In this document: piece after piece, positions 1-11,204 of the stretch | Layout: every line of letters starts with the position of its first letter | How positions within the stretch are numbered: position 1 is the stretch's first letter | From: Salminus brasiliensis | Lineage: Eukaryota > Chordata > Actinopteri > Characiformes > Bryconidae | NCBI RefSeq assembly: GCF_030463535.1 | Contig: NC_132901.1 | Span: forward strand, 7,942,959-8,006,958 | Direction: 5' to 3' | DNA length: 64,000 nucleotides | Notes under the pieces: model-generated | What the model saw: only the letters and a program-made list of their open reading frames with translations | The model's database searches: none | Told to the model about the DNA's origin: nothing | Translations under genes and position numbers: made by a program

Positions 1-343
1 GCACCAATACATCTAAAAAGTCATTACATGTCTTGCGGGATGATTTTTGTTTGGGTTTTAACAATATGCTAATGATAAAGTAGGACAGAAATTTTTTTTA
101 CTCCAGACTGTATTACCTCCTTCCACAACTCGATCAAATGGCTTTAGATAAAGAATCCTTGATAGAAGCATTCTTTATTTAAGGCACTTTTTTATCAGTT
201 AGGTAAAAAGCCAACAATTCGCTCACTACTATAAGCCATTGAGACAAACTGTAGAGTAGTGCAATTCTATGAATGACGTTTTTCCCCTCCCCCTTTAGAG
301 CCCTTAAATTCTATGCTGTATGGTTATGTGTATGTATGTATGC

Positions 344-1363
344 ATCAGCTTATATTGAGGTTAACATAATAATCATAAATCAATAAAGAACACCGCTCAT
401 CTGCTATCAAGACCTGACTAAGGAGCTAGAGGCCAGTGGAGCAAAGCTACAATTACGAAAAGCATACGCACCATCGGTGCAAAAAAATCATTTTAACCTG
501 CCAGGTTTAGGTCAGAGACTTTCTTCAAGGCATAGGTAAGTAACAAATGAATACAAAAGTGCTAACAAAAGTGTATCAAAAGCCAGCCGTACTCACTTGT
601 GAATTAGCTTTTTTGTGCTTCTCAAATTGAACTCTTTCTCTTCTTTCTGATTTTGCTTCTTTAAATGTCTCTGTGGACCAAGAAAAAAAAAACTAAAAAA
701 AAAGATGAATTGTTTTATATTTTGCAGATTTACATTTTGACCACCAGATGGCATCCACGCTCCATTCACGTACTACGACAACAGACTTAAAGCTTAGCCC
801 TGAAACTCCATCAGAAGCCTAAGGGGTAGGTCTAGCCAAACTGCTTCCCCTCACCCTGACTTCATCATGAGCTCTACACTTACTTTGCTTACCACAATGT
901 CTTTCCATATTTCTTTATCATCCACTAACTGCAACATATGATAAAAGCAACATTACTTAAAGCAACATTAACTCCCTCTGTGTTTATCTAATCTAGCATG
1001 ACTTTTATTAGAAGATGTAAAGCGAGCCTGAGAAATCCAAGGGGTAAACATGTAGTTTTAGTTGGCCTCATTAGGAGCTTTTCCCTTGTATGCAATAATA
1101 TACCATTTATTCGATTTGTGTTTGTTCTTTCTTTCTTTAAATGTCTCTGTGGACACTATATCTTTAACTTGTAGTGTATTAGATTAACGACTACAATTCC
1201 CATGATGCCTAACTAAAGATTTTTTTGCACCGATGGTGCGTATGCTTTTCGTAATTGTAGCTTTGCTCCACAGGCCTCTAGCTCCTTAGTCAGGTCTTGA
1301 TAGCAGATGAGCGGTGTTCTTTATTGATTTATGATTATTATGTTAACCTCAATATAAGCTGAT
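344..1363. mobile_element. 1,020-bp element with 146-bp terminal inverted repeats (copy 0)
   Basis: The left arm 344-489 and right arm 1218-1363 are reverse complements of equal length with about one mismatch (GGCCAGTGG on the left against CCACAGGCC on the right). In later copies (32501, 48769 and 57372 ends) the right arm reads CCACTGGCC and the pairing is complete. The roughly 730-bp interior has no transposase-like ORF, and no target-site duplication is obvious. A non-autonomous foldback or MITE-like element is the best guess. An inverted duplication made by recombination is the alternative. Confidence 0.6.
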
Positions 1364-2277
1364 AAAACCTTGCCAAATAAAATTATTTTTGCACAGATTT
1401 AATTGTGTGGGTATGAGACATGTTAGTATTATTCCTACATTCACTTCTCATTGGTGAAGATCTTCTCTAATGGCCAATGTCAGTGTTAACACTTTACTGT
1501 ACATCCTATACATTTGCACTCCTGGACTCTACTAACACTTTATTATTATTACTTAATAATACAGTGTTATTATTAAATTTTTATGTATCGTCATCTGTCC
1601 ACTTCATTTCTTATTTTTCATAACTGCACTGTCCTTCATCTGCAGTTAGTTTCAAATGCATTTTCACATGTATTCTATTTATCTGTCTATATATCTATCT
1701 TGCAGTGTGGGTTCTAACTAGACAAAGGACTCCAAAAGTCATGTTTGTGTTTTTAAACCACAGTATTGACTTTGTCCTCATGTAACTCATGTATAGTGTA
1801 ACTGGGTATCTCAGTATCTTCACCTGGATTTATTGATCCAAAACTGTAGTTTAGTGATGTCAAGGTTCAAATGTTTAAAGTCATGTCATGTTGAATGTTG
1901 TGAGGGAATACGTCTGAAAATATATGGAACCTGGCCTGGCAGATACATATTCTGACCACCAGATGGCATCACTACTCCATTCACGTTCTGCAACTACATA
2001 GTCTTAGGGCCTAGCCCTGAAACTCCATCAGAAGCCTAAGAGGTAGGTCCAGCCGAACTGCTACCACTCATCCTGACTTCATCATGAGCTTTACACTTAC
2101 TTTGCTCACCACAATTTATTTCCTTCCTTTCTCTTCCACTAACTGCTAACCAATATGACTTTAGAAGAAGATTTATTAGAAGATGTATAGTAAAAACCTG
2201 AGGAATCCAAATGGTGTGGGTTTAGTTTAAGTTGGCCTTGTTTTATTTTATGTGCAGAAATATGTCAGTGGTGGTGG

Positions 2278-2278
<1 letters not shown>

Positions 2279-2368
<90 letters not shown>
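2279..2368. repeat. GT/GA compound microsatellite
   Basis: A (GT)n run of about 43 bp is followed without a break by a (GA)n run of about 47 bp. The same locus is present in every spacer copy at different lengths, so it is a useful length marker for relating the copies. Confidence 0.97.
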
Positions 2369-2372
<4 letters not shown>

Positions 2373-3192
2373 ATGCATACTTATTCAATCTGACAGAAAA
2401 TACAAACCCTGTACTGGTTTGTGTTTGAGCAATATGTGTTGACAAAGAAAAAAAGAACAAATTACTGGTTGAATCTATAAAACACTATGCTTCCTTTAAG
2501 TGTGTCTATGTCAATGTGTCAATGACACAATGTGTCTTTATCCTGTAGTGTCAAGATCAAGGACTACAATTCCCATGATGCCTAACTACAAGTTCAGCCT
2601 ATTGACACACGTGCCATGTATTAGGACTAATCACGTGTTGTTTTAGAACGTTTTCGAAAAGTATAGATGACGTACAGTGTTTTATTGATTCAACCATTCA
2701 TGTGATCCGGCTCTTTAATTCTTGAATTTGATTTATTGTTGTACTGGGTTGTTGGCGTTGTATTTTCTAAACGTTGCAAACCCTTTGTATGTGGATTTAC
2801 TTGTTCAATATGTTGTCATGGAGCCTGTCTCTCTCTCTCTATCTTTGTCTATCTCTCTATGTATACATATCTATCTACCTACCTACCTTCCTACCTACCA
2901 CCCTCCCTCTCTTCATCTAATGATGAAATCCGATAACTGCACGTCCAGTCACAGTAAAAAGTAAACCGTGTGCCATGGTGTACAGTAGTGGGCTGATCTC
3001 AGTGTGTGCTTGTTTTATGCTTGCAAGGTCGTAACCCTAGTACTAAATAGCCATTTATGTCATTTATTCAGGCATTCAGGTGCATTGAGGGAGGACACGT
3101 ACTCTTGTCGTGTGTGTGTGTGAAATAATCGCTACGCACGTTAGAATGGCGTGATGTAGTGTGACTTTGTTGTATACGAGACCGAGGCGCAC

Positions 3193-3232
3193 ATGGCGAC
3201 AGCCATCAGAGGGGAGTGGACGGCTGACCGAG
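3193..3232 (+). other. Exon-like segment with start codon and splice donor (captured gene 5' end?)
   Basis: An ATG opens 13 codons (MATAIRGEWTADR) plus one base, ending at a good donor (GAG|GTATTT, 3231-3237). A plausible acceptor (CTTTTTCAG, ending at 3738) lies 500 bp downstream, but splicing to it reaches a stop after five more codons. The following 550 bp resemble a fish first intron, with repeated GCTAGC/TTAGC motifs. The segment recurs at 15865, 34330, 50649 and 59254; the last two differ by AGA to AGG, which is silent. I do not recognise the protein. This is most likely a captured gene fragment, or chance. Confidence 0.3.
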
Positions 3233-4306
3233 GTATTTGTCGTGTTAAGACCTATGTTAACTACTTTTAATGTTCATACATGTGAAACGTCGTCTTTACA
3301 TGACGACATGTGAGTCATTACACTTTGCGTTGCTTTGTGGAATAGGCGTGAGCTGGAGACTGGACCTGGTTAGCTCCGTTGTGTCGCTGTTGGCACGATA
3401 ACGTTTGCTAACTTGCCAAAAATGAAGTGGATACTGAAATCCGATAAGTCGATTTTGCGGAGAGCCTAAAGTTGTACACCCAGTCACAGCAAATCGACGT
3501 AGAACTGCCGTTGCTGGATCTATGTGTGGAGTTGTACATAGCTTGGAGCCAGCTTAACGATTAGCAGCGTGGCTAACTCGGCCAGCATAAACAGTAAAGC
3601 ACAAATATGAGCCTAATTATGAGGGGTCATTATTTATTGACCACAGTGCAGTGCCACATGCGGAGTTGTAGCATAAAAGTACGCAATACAGCCGTGATTT
3701 GTGGCTGTTGAGTGATTTGAGTTAACTTGCTTTTTCAGGTCCACACATGAGCTAACATAGCGATTAGCATGCTAGCTAACTCGGATGGTACAAACAATAG
3801 CATTACGCCAGCGAGTGTAAATACCTGTCAAATAAATACACACTCGCTCGAGTCAGTCAGGTTTTATTATGAAACCGTGTATATAGCTAGCAACATTTTA
3901 TACGTTTACTGCCGTGGTTGAAATCGAGAAGCCACCTCGGAGAGTAGCATGATGGCTAGGTGTCTAAAAATTAATCACAAAAATAACGATATTACGGACA
4001 CGTGCGTAGTTCTCTATATTGTTATTTGGAGCAAGTGAGGGAGAAACAGTCGTGCTTAAACCCGGCTACCAGCAGCGTATCTTCTGGTTTTCAGAGCTGG
4101 GCGGCCTGTGTAGCTTGCTAGCTAGTGTTTTGTTTACAAAAGATTATTTTCGTTATTAGCTAGTTGCCGAAACGGCATCGGTCAACCGAAAAAACGAACA
4201 AACAAAAAAACAATGCAATTTCGCTCGTTGGCCAATAGTTAAACAGTAAAAAAGCTCAGAAAAAGCTATGACATTAGAACCGGAGTTGCACTGTCCAATT
4301 CCCAAT

Positions 4307-7300
4307 TATTTGGTTTGGTTCACTAAAAGATGAATTTGGTTGAAGCCTTAGGTTAATGGTGAGATTCGAGCGAGCAAGAATAGGTTCAGAGCTAGACTTA
4401 TGATGTAGAGGGTCGGAGCAAGGCAAAAGGACGAGGGTAGAGTAAGTAAAATAGTATGGCGGTCAAAGGCCTCAGGTTTATGATGAAGGTGGATTGAGTT
4501 AAAGTGACCGTGAGCTTAGGCCTTTGCCTTAGGATACAAAGGAAGGTTCAGTAAAAGTGAATTTCAGCATTAGCCATCAGCCTGATGATTTGGATACACA
4601 TGGCCTCGGCCTACTGAGGAATGCACATCTAAGTAGAATGGTCATGACTGCATGGAATGGGTTAAATGAAAGTAAAAGTTTACAAATAATAATTTGGTGT
4701 GTTGCTTATTGAGATAGAGGGAGGGATGGGGTTAATTTGTTTTAGGACAAGAATGAGATTGGAATTGTTTCATGTGAGGGGTTCGAATGAGGATGGAGTG
4801 ATTTTGTTTAATGGTTGGAGGAAGGATGGGGTTATTTCATTTTAGGTTTTGTGAGAGAAGGTGGTGGGGTTTGTATTAGAGTATGAATTGAAATGGGTTA
4901 TTTTATTTTGGGGTTAGACGGCGGATGGGGTTATTTGGTTTCATGGTTAGAATGATGTTAAGGTTATGTTGTACTAGGTTAAGAGGGAGGACAGAGTTAT
5001 TTTGTATTAGGACTACTTGGTTTGGTCACAAAAAGATGAATTTGGTTGAAGCCTTAGGTTAATGGTGAGATTCGAACGAGCAAGAATAGGTTCAGAGCTA
5101 GACTTTTGATGTAGAGGGTCGGAGCAAGGCAAAAAGACGAGGGTAGAGTAAGTAAATTTAGGTAGCGTAAGTAAAAAAGTATGGCGGTGAAAGTGTGTTT
5201 AGTGCAGATGTGATCTAGGAAGAGTGAGTAACAGCAGCTTTGTAAACGAGGCCTCAGGTTTATGATGGAGGTGGATTGTGTTAAAGTTACTGTGAGCTTA
5301 GGCCTTTGCCTTAGGAAGGTTCAGAAAAAGTGAATTTCAACATTGGCCATCAGCCTGATGATTTGGATACACATGGCCTCGGCCTACTGAGGAATGCACA
5401 TCTAAGTAGAATGGTCATGACTGCATGGAATGGGTTAAATGAAAGTAAAAGTTTAAAAATAATAATTTGGTGTGTTGCTTATTGAGATAGAGGGAGGGAT
5501 GGGGTTAATTTGTTTTAGTACAAGAATGAGATTTGAGTTGTTTCATGTGAGGGGTTCGAATGAGGATGGAGTGATTTTGTATAATGGTTGGAGGAAGGAT
5601 GGGGTTATTTCATTTTAGGGTTTGTGAGAGAAGGTGGTGGGGTTTGTATTAGAGTATGAATGGAAATGGGTTATTTTATTTTGGGGTTAGACGGCGGATG
5701 GGGTTATTTGTTTTCATGGTTAGAATGATGTTAAGGTTATGTTGTACTAGGTTAAGAGGGAGGACAGAGTTATTTTGTATTAGGACTATTTGGTTTGGTT
5801 CACTAAAAGATGAATTTGGTTGAAGCCTTAGGTTAATGGTGAGATTCGAGCGAGCAAGAATAGGTTCAGAGCTAGACTTATGATGTAGAGGGTCGGAGCA
5901 AGGCAAAAGGACGAGGGTAGAGTAAGTAAAATAGTATGGCGGTCAAAGGCCTCAGTTTTATGATGAAGGTGGATTGAGTTAAAGTGACGGTGAGTTTAAG
6001 CCTTTGCCTTAGGATACAAAGGAAGGTTCAGTAAAAGTGAGTTTCAACATTAGCCATCAGCCTGATGATTTGGATACACATGGCCTCGGCCTACTGAGGA
6101 ATGCACATCTAAGTAGAATGGTCATGACTGCATGGAATGGGTTAAATGAAAGTAAAAGTTTAAAAATAATAATTTGGTGTGTTGCTTATTGAGATAGAGG
6201 GAGGGATGGGGTTAATTTGTTTTAGTACAAGAATGAGATTTGAGTTGTTTCATGTGAGGGGTTCGAATGAGGATGGAGTGATTTTGTATAATGGTTGGAG
6301 GAAGGATGGGGTTATTTCATTTTAGGGTTTGTGAGAGAAGGTGGTGGGGTTTGTATTAGAGTATGAATGGAAATGGGTTATGTTATTTTGGGGTTAGACG
6401 GCGGATGGGGTTATTTGTTTTCATGGTTAGAATGATGTTAAGGTTATGTTGTACTAGGTTAAGAGGGAGGACAGAGTTATTTTGTATTAGGACTATTTGG
6501 TTTGGTTCACTAAAAGATGAATTTGGTTGAAGCCTTAGGTTAATGGTGAGATTCGAGCGAGCAAGAATAGGTTCAGAGCTAGACTTATGATGTAGAGGGT
6601 CGGAGCAAGGCAAATGGACGAGGGTAGAGTAAGTAAAATAGTATGGCGGTCAAAGGCCTCAGTTTTATGATGAAGGTGGATTGAGTTAAAGTGACGGTGA
6701 GCTTAAGCCTTTGCCTTAGGATACAAAGGAAGGTTCAGTAAAAGTAAGTTTCAACATTAGCCATCAGCCTGATGATTTGGATACACATGGCCTCGGCCTA
6801 CTGAGGAATGCACATCTAAGTAGAATGGTCATGACTGCATGGAATGGGTTAAATGAAAGTAAAAGTTTAAAAATAATAATTTGGTGTGTTGCTTATTGAG
6901 ATAGAGGGAGGGATGGGGTTAATTTGTTTTAGTACAAGAATGAGGTTTGAGTTGTTTCATGTGAGGGGTTCGAATGAGGATGGAGTGATTTTGTATAATG
7001 GTTGGAGGAAGGATGGGGTTATTTTATTTAGGGTTGGAGAGAGAAAATGGTTATTTTCTATTAGGGTTAAAATGAAAAATGGGGTTTTAGGGTTTAAATG
7101 AGCTTGGGTTTATTTTGTATTGGGGTTAGAGTGAAGGTGCAGTTATTTTGTATTAGGCTTGAAAAAGGGCATGATAGTTTTATGTTATGTTTAGAATAAG
7201 TTTTGTCTTTTTTTTTTTGTTATTTTGTTTTTTGTGTTTTAGGGTTGGGGGGGTGTATGCAGTTATTTTGTGTTAGGGTTAGTATGAGATTTTTGGCTAT

Positions 7301-7318
7301 GGTATATTGGGTGTGTTA
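4307..7318. repeat. About 707-bp satellite array 0 (fused directly to the spacer)
   Basis: Monomers measured from a shared TGGTTTGG landmark run 4311-5017 (707 bp), 5018-5790 (773-bp variant with an insertion), 5791-6497 (707 bp), then a terminal monomer that decays into 33-bp-type subrepeats by about 7318. The landmark-to-H1-ATG distance is 3,636 bp here and also from 22787 in the next repeat, so this array is the intact right-hand part of a full array. The + strand is G/T-rich and strikingly poor in C. A conserved 76-codon minus-strand ORF in each monomer is explained by repeat homogenisation. Confidence 0.95.
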
Positions 7319-7778
7319 CGAGTGCGTATTAGGGGACCTATGGAGAGCCGTTCCGAGTGTGGAAGCGCCGGTGACAAAGACGCATCGACGGTGGAAGTCA
7401 TACTGCGCACACACGGCAACACTGTGCTTTACACACTCCTCAAGGTCGCCTTGCACGACGAGCAAAACAACGCACCCACGTCTCGGATGCCCAGCACGCT
7501 CTCGACGAGGCTCTCCTCCAACGCACCGGATAACACTCGCCCAGTTCGTGGCACCTTTTGTCGCCGTTTTCCACCGATTAGCACGCCAAATGCGCCGCCG
7601 CCCGTTCGGCACGCCGGTAGCGTGGCACGCTTCGGTGAGCGCCGTATTAAACGCGGCGTCGTTACGCTGCCCTTCCCGTCTTCTCAACACACGGTGGATC
7701 CTCTCGGAGACGAAAGAGCATTTCTACGCTCGCCAAGTTGAGCTTTCACCCATATTTAGCTCGACAAACGCCGAGAGA
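7319..7778. other. GC-rich, CpG-rich island upstream of H1
   Basis: Composition changes abruptly from T/G-rich satellite to GC-rich DNA with many CpGs. Overlapping ORFs of 124-219 codons occur on both strands, but none resembles a known family and GC-rich DNA gives such ORFs by chance. Helix-like stretches appear in different + frames (LLKVALHDEQ, then DAQHALDEALLQ, then TLAQFVAPFVAVFHRLARQ), which would fit an old frameshifted gene. A distal H1 promoter CpG island is the simpler reading. Copies at 25795-26254 and 42052-42511. Confidence 0.5.
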
Positions 7779-7863
7779 AAACACAAGTGCGAGACTGTCG
7801 CTGCCACACGGCTGTGCGGCATCGAGCGAGTTGAGTCTACAACGTTCTCATGTGGCTTTTAAG
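7779..7863 (+). promoter_or_regulatory. H1 promoter, copy 0
   Basis: AAACACA (7779-7785) matches the H1-specific AC box. A TATA-like TTTTAAG lies at 7857-7863, 84 bp before the ATG. I see no CCAAT box between them, although vertebrate H1 promoters usually have one. The leader is GC-rich with a CTGCAG-containing direct repeat. Confidence 0.75.
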
Positions 7864-7946
7864 GGCCGGCCCCCTCGCTGCAGCGGGAGGTTCTACAGAA
7901 CGCTGCAGCAGTTTGTGCTCACTCGCGCTCACAGCAAAGCAGAACA

Positions 7947-8570
7947 ATGGCAGAAGTCGCTCCAGCCCCAGCCGCCTCGGCGCCCGCCAAGGCCCCCAAG
8001 AAGAAGGCCGCCGCCCGCCCCAAGAAAGCCGGCCCCAGCGTGGGCGAGCTCATCGTCAAGGCCGTCTCGGCTTCCAAGGAGAGGAGCGGCGTGTCTCTCG
8101 CCGCCCTGAAGAAAGCCCTGGCTGCCGGCGGCTACGACGTCGAGAAGAACAACTCACGCGTTAAGCTCGCCGTCAAGAGCCTCGTCACCAAGGGCACTCT
8201 GGTGCAGACCAAAGGCACCGGCGCGTCGGGCTCTTTCAAGCTTAACAAGAAGCAGACCGAGGCAAAGAAGAAGCCGGCCGCCAAGAAACCGGCACCTAAA
8301 GCTAAGAAGCCGGCCGCCAAGAAACCAGCCGCGGCCAAGAAGCCCAAGAAGGTAGCAGCCAAGAAACCCACTGCGGCTAAGAAATCCCCCAAGAAGGCCA
8401 AGAAGCCCGTCGCGGCCGCTAAGAAGGCAGCGAAGAGCCCCAAGAAGGCCAAGAAGCCGGCGGCTCCCAAAAAGGCGATCAAGAGCCCAAAGAAAGCCAA
8501 AACGGTCAAGCCTAAAGCAGCTAAGCCCAAGGCGGCGAAGGCGAAAAAGGCTGCCCCTAAGAAGAAGTAA
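7947..8570 (+). CDS. h1: Linker histone H1 (copy 0, I178 variant)
   Basis: This 207-residue linker histone binds nucleosomes at the dyad and linker DNA and compacts chromatin. Residues 1-29 form an Ala/Pro/Lys N-tail. Residues 30-102 ([12 protein letters not shown] to GSFKLNKK) are the winged-helix globular domain. Residues 103-207 are a Lys/Ala/Pro tail with three SPKK motifs (147-150, 164-167, 180-183), the usual CDK phosphorylation and DNA minor-groove sites. The start is the only ATG giving the standard [10 protein letters not shown] terminus. This copy has ATC (Ile) at 8478-8480 where the other two have ACC (Thr), just before the third SPKK motif. It is intronless and lies 377 bp before the H2A promoter boxes end, and its 3' stem-loop follows at 8614. 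Confidence 0.98.
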   Translation: MAEVAPAPAASAPAKAPKKKAAARPKKAGPSVGELIVKAVSASKERSGVSLAALKKALAAGGYDVEKNNSRVKLAVKSLVTKGTLVQTKGTGASGSFKLNKKQTEAKKKPAAKKPAPKAKKPAAKKPAAAKKPKKVAAKKPTAAKKSPKKAKKPVAAAKKAAKSPKKAKKPAAPKKAIKSPKKAKTVKPKAAKPKAAKAKKAAPKKK

Positions 8571-8613
8571 ACAGTAACGCCGTTTACCTTCATGTCTTGT
8601 TTCTCTATTCAAC

Positions 8614-8629
8614 GGCTCTTTTAAGAGCC
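8614..8629 (+). terminator. Histone 3' stem-loop, H1 copy 0
   Basis: GGCTCTTTTAAGAGCC is followed by ACCCA, 43 nt after the stop. It is the SLBP-binding hairpin that directs cleavage without polyadenylation. The downstream A-rich tract (ATAAAAAAACAGC) is a weak candidate histone downstream element for U7 pairing. Confidence 0.95.
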
Positions 8630-8990
8630 ACCCACAGTTTCATAAAAAAACAGCTTTTTTCCCCCCTTGTTACTGCATAATGAATTGATTGTTAAAAAAA
8701 AAAAAACACTCAACAACACAAAAATAGCTCTCATTACTTTCCCCACACAATAATTATATATGATCAATATATATATATTTTTTTGGTTTGGTCATACGTG
8801 TTACATTTGAGCGGGAAAGGGAAAGAAAACGCGGGGCACGAGTGGGGGTAAATGTTTCTTTCTTTAACCCGTTTTCTTTCTTCCTTTCTCTCTCTCGCTC
8901 ACACAGACACACAGCACGAGAGGAGGGAGGGGGTCGGGTAGGAAAGCGAGCAGAGGTGGGAGGACGCTAGAGTCTGACGGCGGAAATGCG

Positions 8991-9501
<511 letters not shown>

Positions 9502-9535
9502 ATTGGCGCTCTCCGTTGATTTATCTATACACAAA

Positions 9536-9551
9536 GGCTCTTTTAAGAGCC
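9536..9551 (+). terminator. Histone 3' stem-loop, H2A copy 0
   Basis: The hairpin starts 34 nt after the stop and is followed by ACCCA. A purine-rich CTAAGAAAAG about 10 nt further on is the clearest downstream element (U7 pairing site) of the five gene classes. Confidence 0.95.
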
Positions 9552-9761
9552 ACCCATTTTTTCTAAGAAAAGTGCTGCTCCTTTACAAACAACACTACAT
9601 ATTCTTCACGTGATTTCCAACTGCATAAAAAAATAATAGCTTTATGAACCGAGTTATTATATAAACACACTGCCATGCAATACACAATTGCCCTTTTTCA
9701 TATATTTCACGTACTGAGATCAACACCCATGCATATGTGCATGTATACACACATTCTCTCG

Positions 9762-9794
<33 letters not shown>

Positions 9795-9952
9795 ACAGTG
9801 TGTTTAATGTTCGCTGTAATGTACAGTACATTGATTAGTTTGATCATATTATTGTTCTTATTATTATATATTCTTTTAATGCTTTTTTTTTTCTTTGTTG
9901 TTTTGTATTACAGGAGCCCGCCGTTTTGCTTTTAGGTTTGAAAAGAAGACGC

Positions 9953-10522
<570 letters not shown>

Positions 10523-10557
10523 ACAGAGCGCTTCGACGTTTACCTGAAATACCCAAC

Positions 10558-10573
10558 GGCTCTTTTAAGAGCC
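10558..10573 (+). terminator. Histone 3' stem-loop, H3 copy 0
   Basis: The hairpin starts 35 nt after the stop, followed by ACCTA. The candidate downstream element is weak (CCGAAACAGCAAAT, about 10589-10602). Confidence 0.95.
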
Positions 10574-11204
10574 ACCTACCCGTGTCCGCGCCGAAACAGC
10601 AAATGTCCGCCTCACCTCGGTGTTGCGTTTATATAATGTAAGGCTATTATGACGCGCGCGCGCTTCTAAGTTCCATAGGGCTGCGCGAGCAAAACCAGCC
10701 GTAAGACAGTGGTTGTAAAGTTTAGCAAAAAAAACAACAACTAATATATATGTGTATATATATATATTATAACGTTTTGTACAACATTTCACATCAAAAT
10801 CGCCATATTTAACATGTGTTTTAATACATATTAATACGTTTCTTTAAATACCTAGCAATATGATTATACATATTTAATAGTTTGGAAACAGTTCATTCAC
10901 CCCAGCAAAAAGTTGAAGCCACTGCTACTTCAGTAGAACACTACACTTTACACTATGTAGTGTTTAGGCCGGTTTTGGCCTATTACAAACGGCATTTGAC
11001 ATGGATGGAGCGTGGATCCCACCGCGTGGTGAAACTATACAACTGCAAGCACAGTTTCAGAGAGCAATGTATGTGTATATTTATATAATGAGAGCTTGAT
11101 TTTGGGTACCTACGTTTCATACATATGCAAAATGAGTTTGATTCCATAGAGAGTAAGCGAGACCAGCTGTGGGGCCGCAGTAAAGGAGTTAAGTGTATAT
11201 TCCG

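Larger units (their letters stand above)
1..4305. repeat. H3-H4 intergenic spacer, partial copy 0 (truncated at 4305)
   Basis: This stretch is colinear with 12681-16977 of the next repeat and nearly identical to it. The left end is cut by the window. Contents: inverted-repeat element 344-1363, CTCF-like motifs 741-752 and 1956-1967, ZNF143-like motifs 1190-1208 and 2563-2581, GT/GA microsatellite 2279-2368, CT/CTAC-rich tract about 2827-2915, and exon-like ATG segment 3193-3232. At 4305 the spacer stops and satellite follows, so the foldback, TA repeat, H4 and H2B that come next in the other copies are missing. No histone gene lies in it and no ORF looks functional. Confidence 0.93.

Noticed and set aside
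2248-2460. ORFs through GT/GA microsatellites (poly Ser-Leu, Thr-His or Arg-Glu)
   Set aside because: Translations of simple repeats. Their length follows the microsatellite length.
5676-5906. Conserved 76-codon minus-strand ORF repeated in most satellite monomers
   Set aside because: It is conserved only because the monomers are. It has low-complexity composition, no family resemblance and no promoter, and it is lost in the 773/775-bp variants.
7040-7320. TTAGGG-like motifs before H1 as telomeric repeat
   Set aside because: The hexamer is irregular and belongs to the decaying 33-bp satellite subrepeat; there is no tandem TTAGGG.
7203-7862. 219-codon + strand ORF and overlapping 144- and 124-codon ORFs upstream of H1
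   Set aside because: They overlap on both strands in GC-rich DNA, run into the H1 promoter and match no family I recognise. Kept only as a GC-rich island.
8132-8612. Minus-strand ORFs of about 150 codons opposite H1
   Set aside because: Shadow frames of the Lys/Ala-rich H1 tail, giving Leu/Phe-rich nonsense.
10646-10672. CG-rich palindromic run (GACGCGCGCGCGC) after H3 as a functional Z-DNA site
   Set aside because: Too short and without supporting context; only a short CG repeat.
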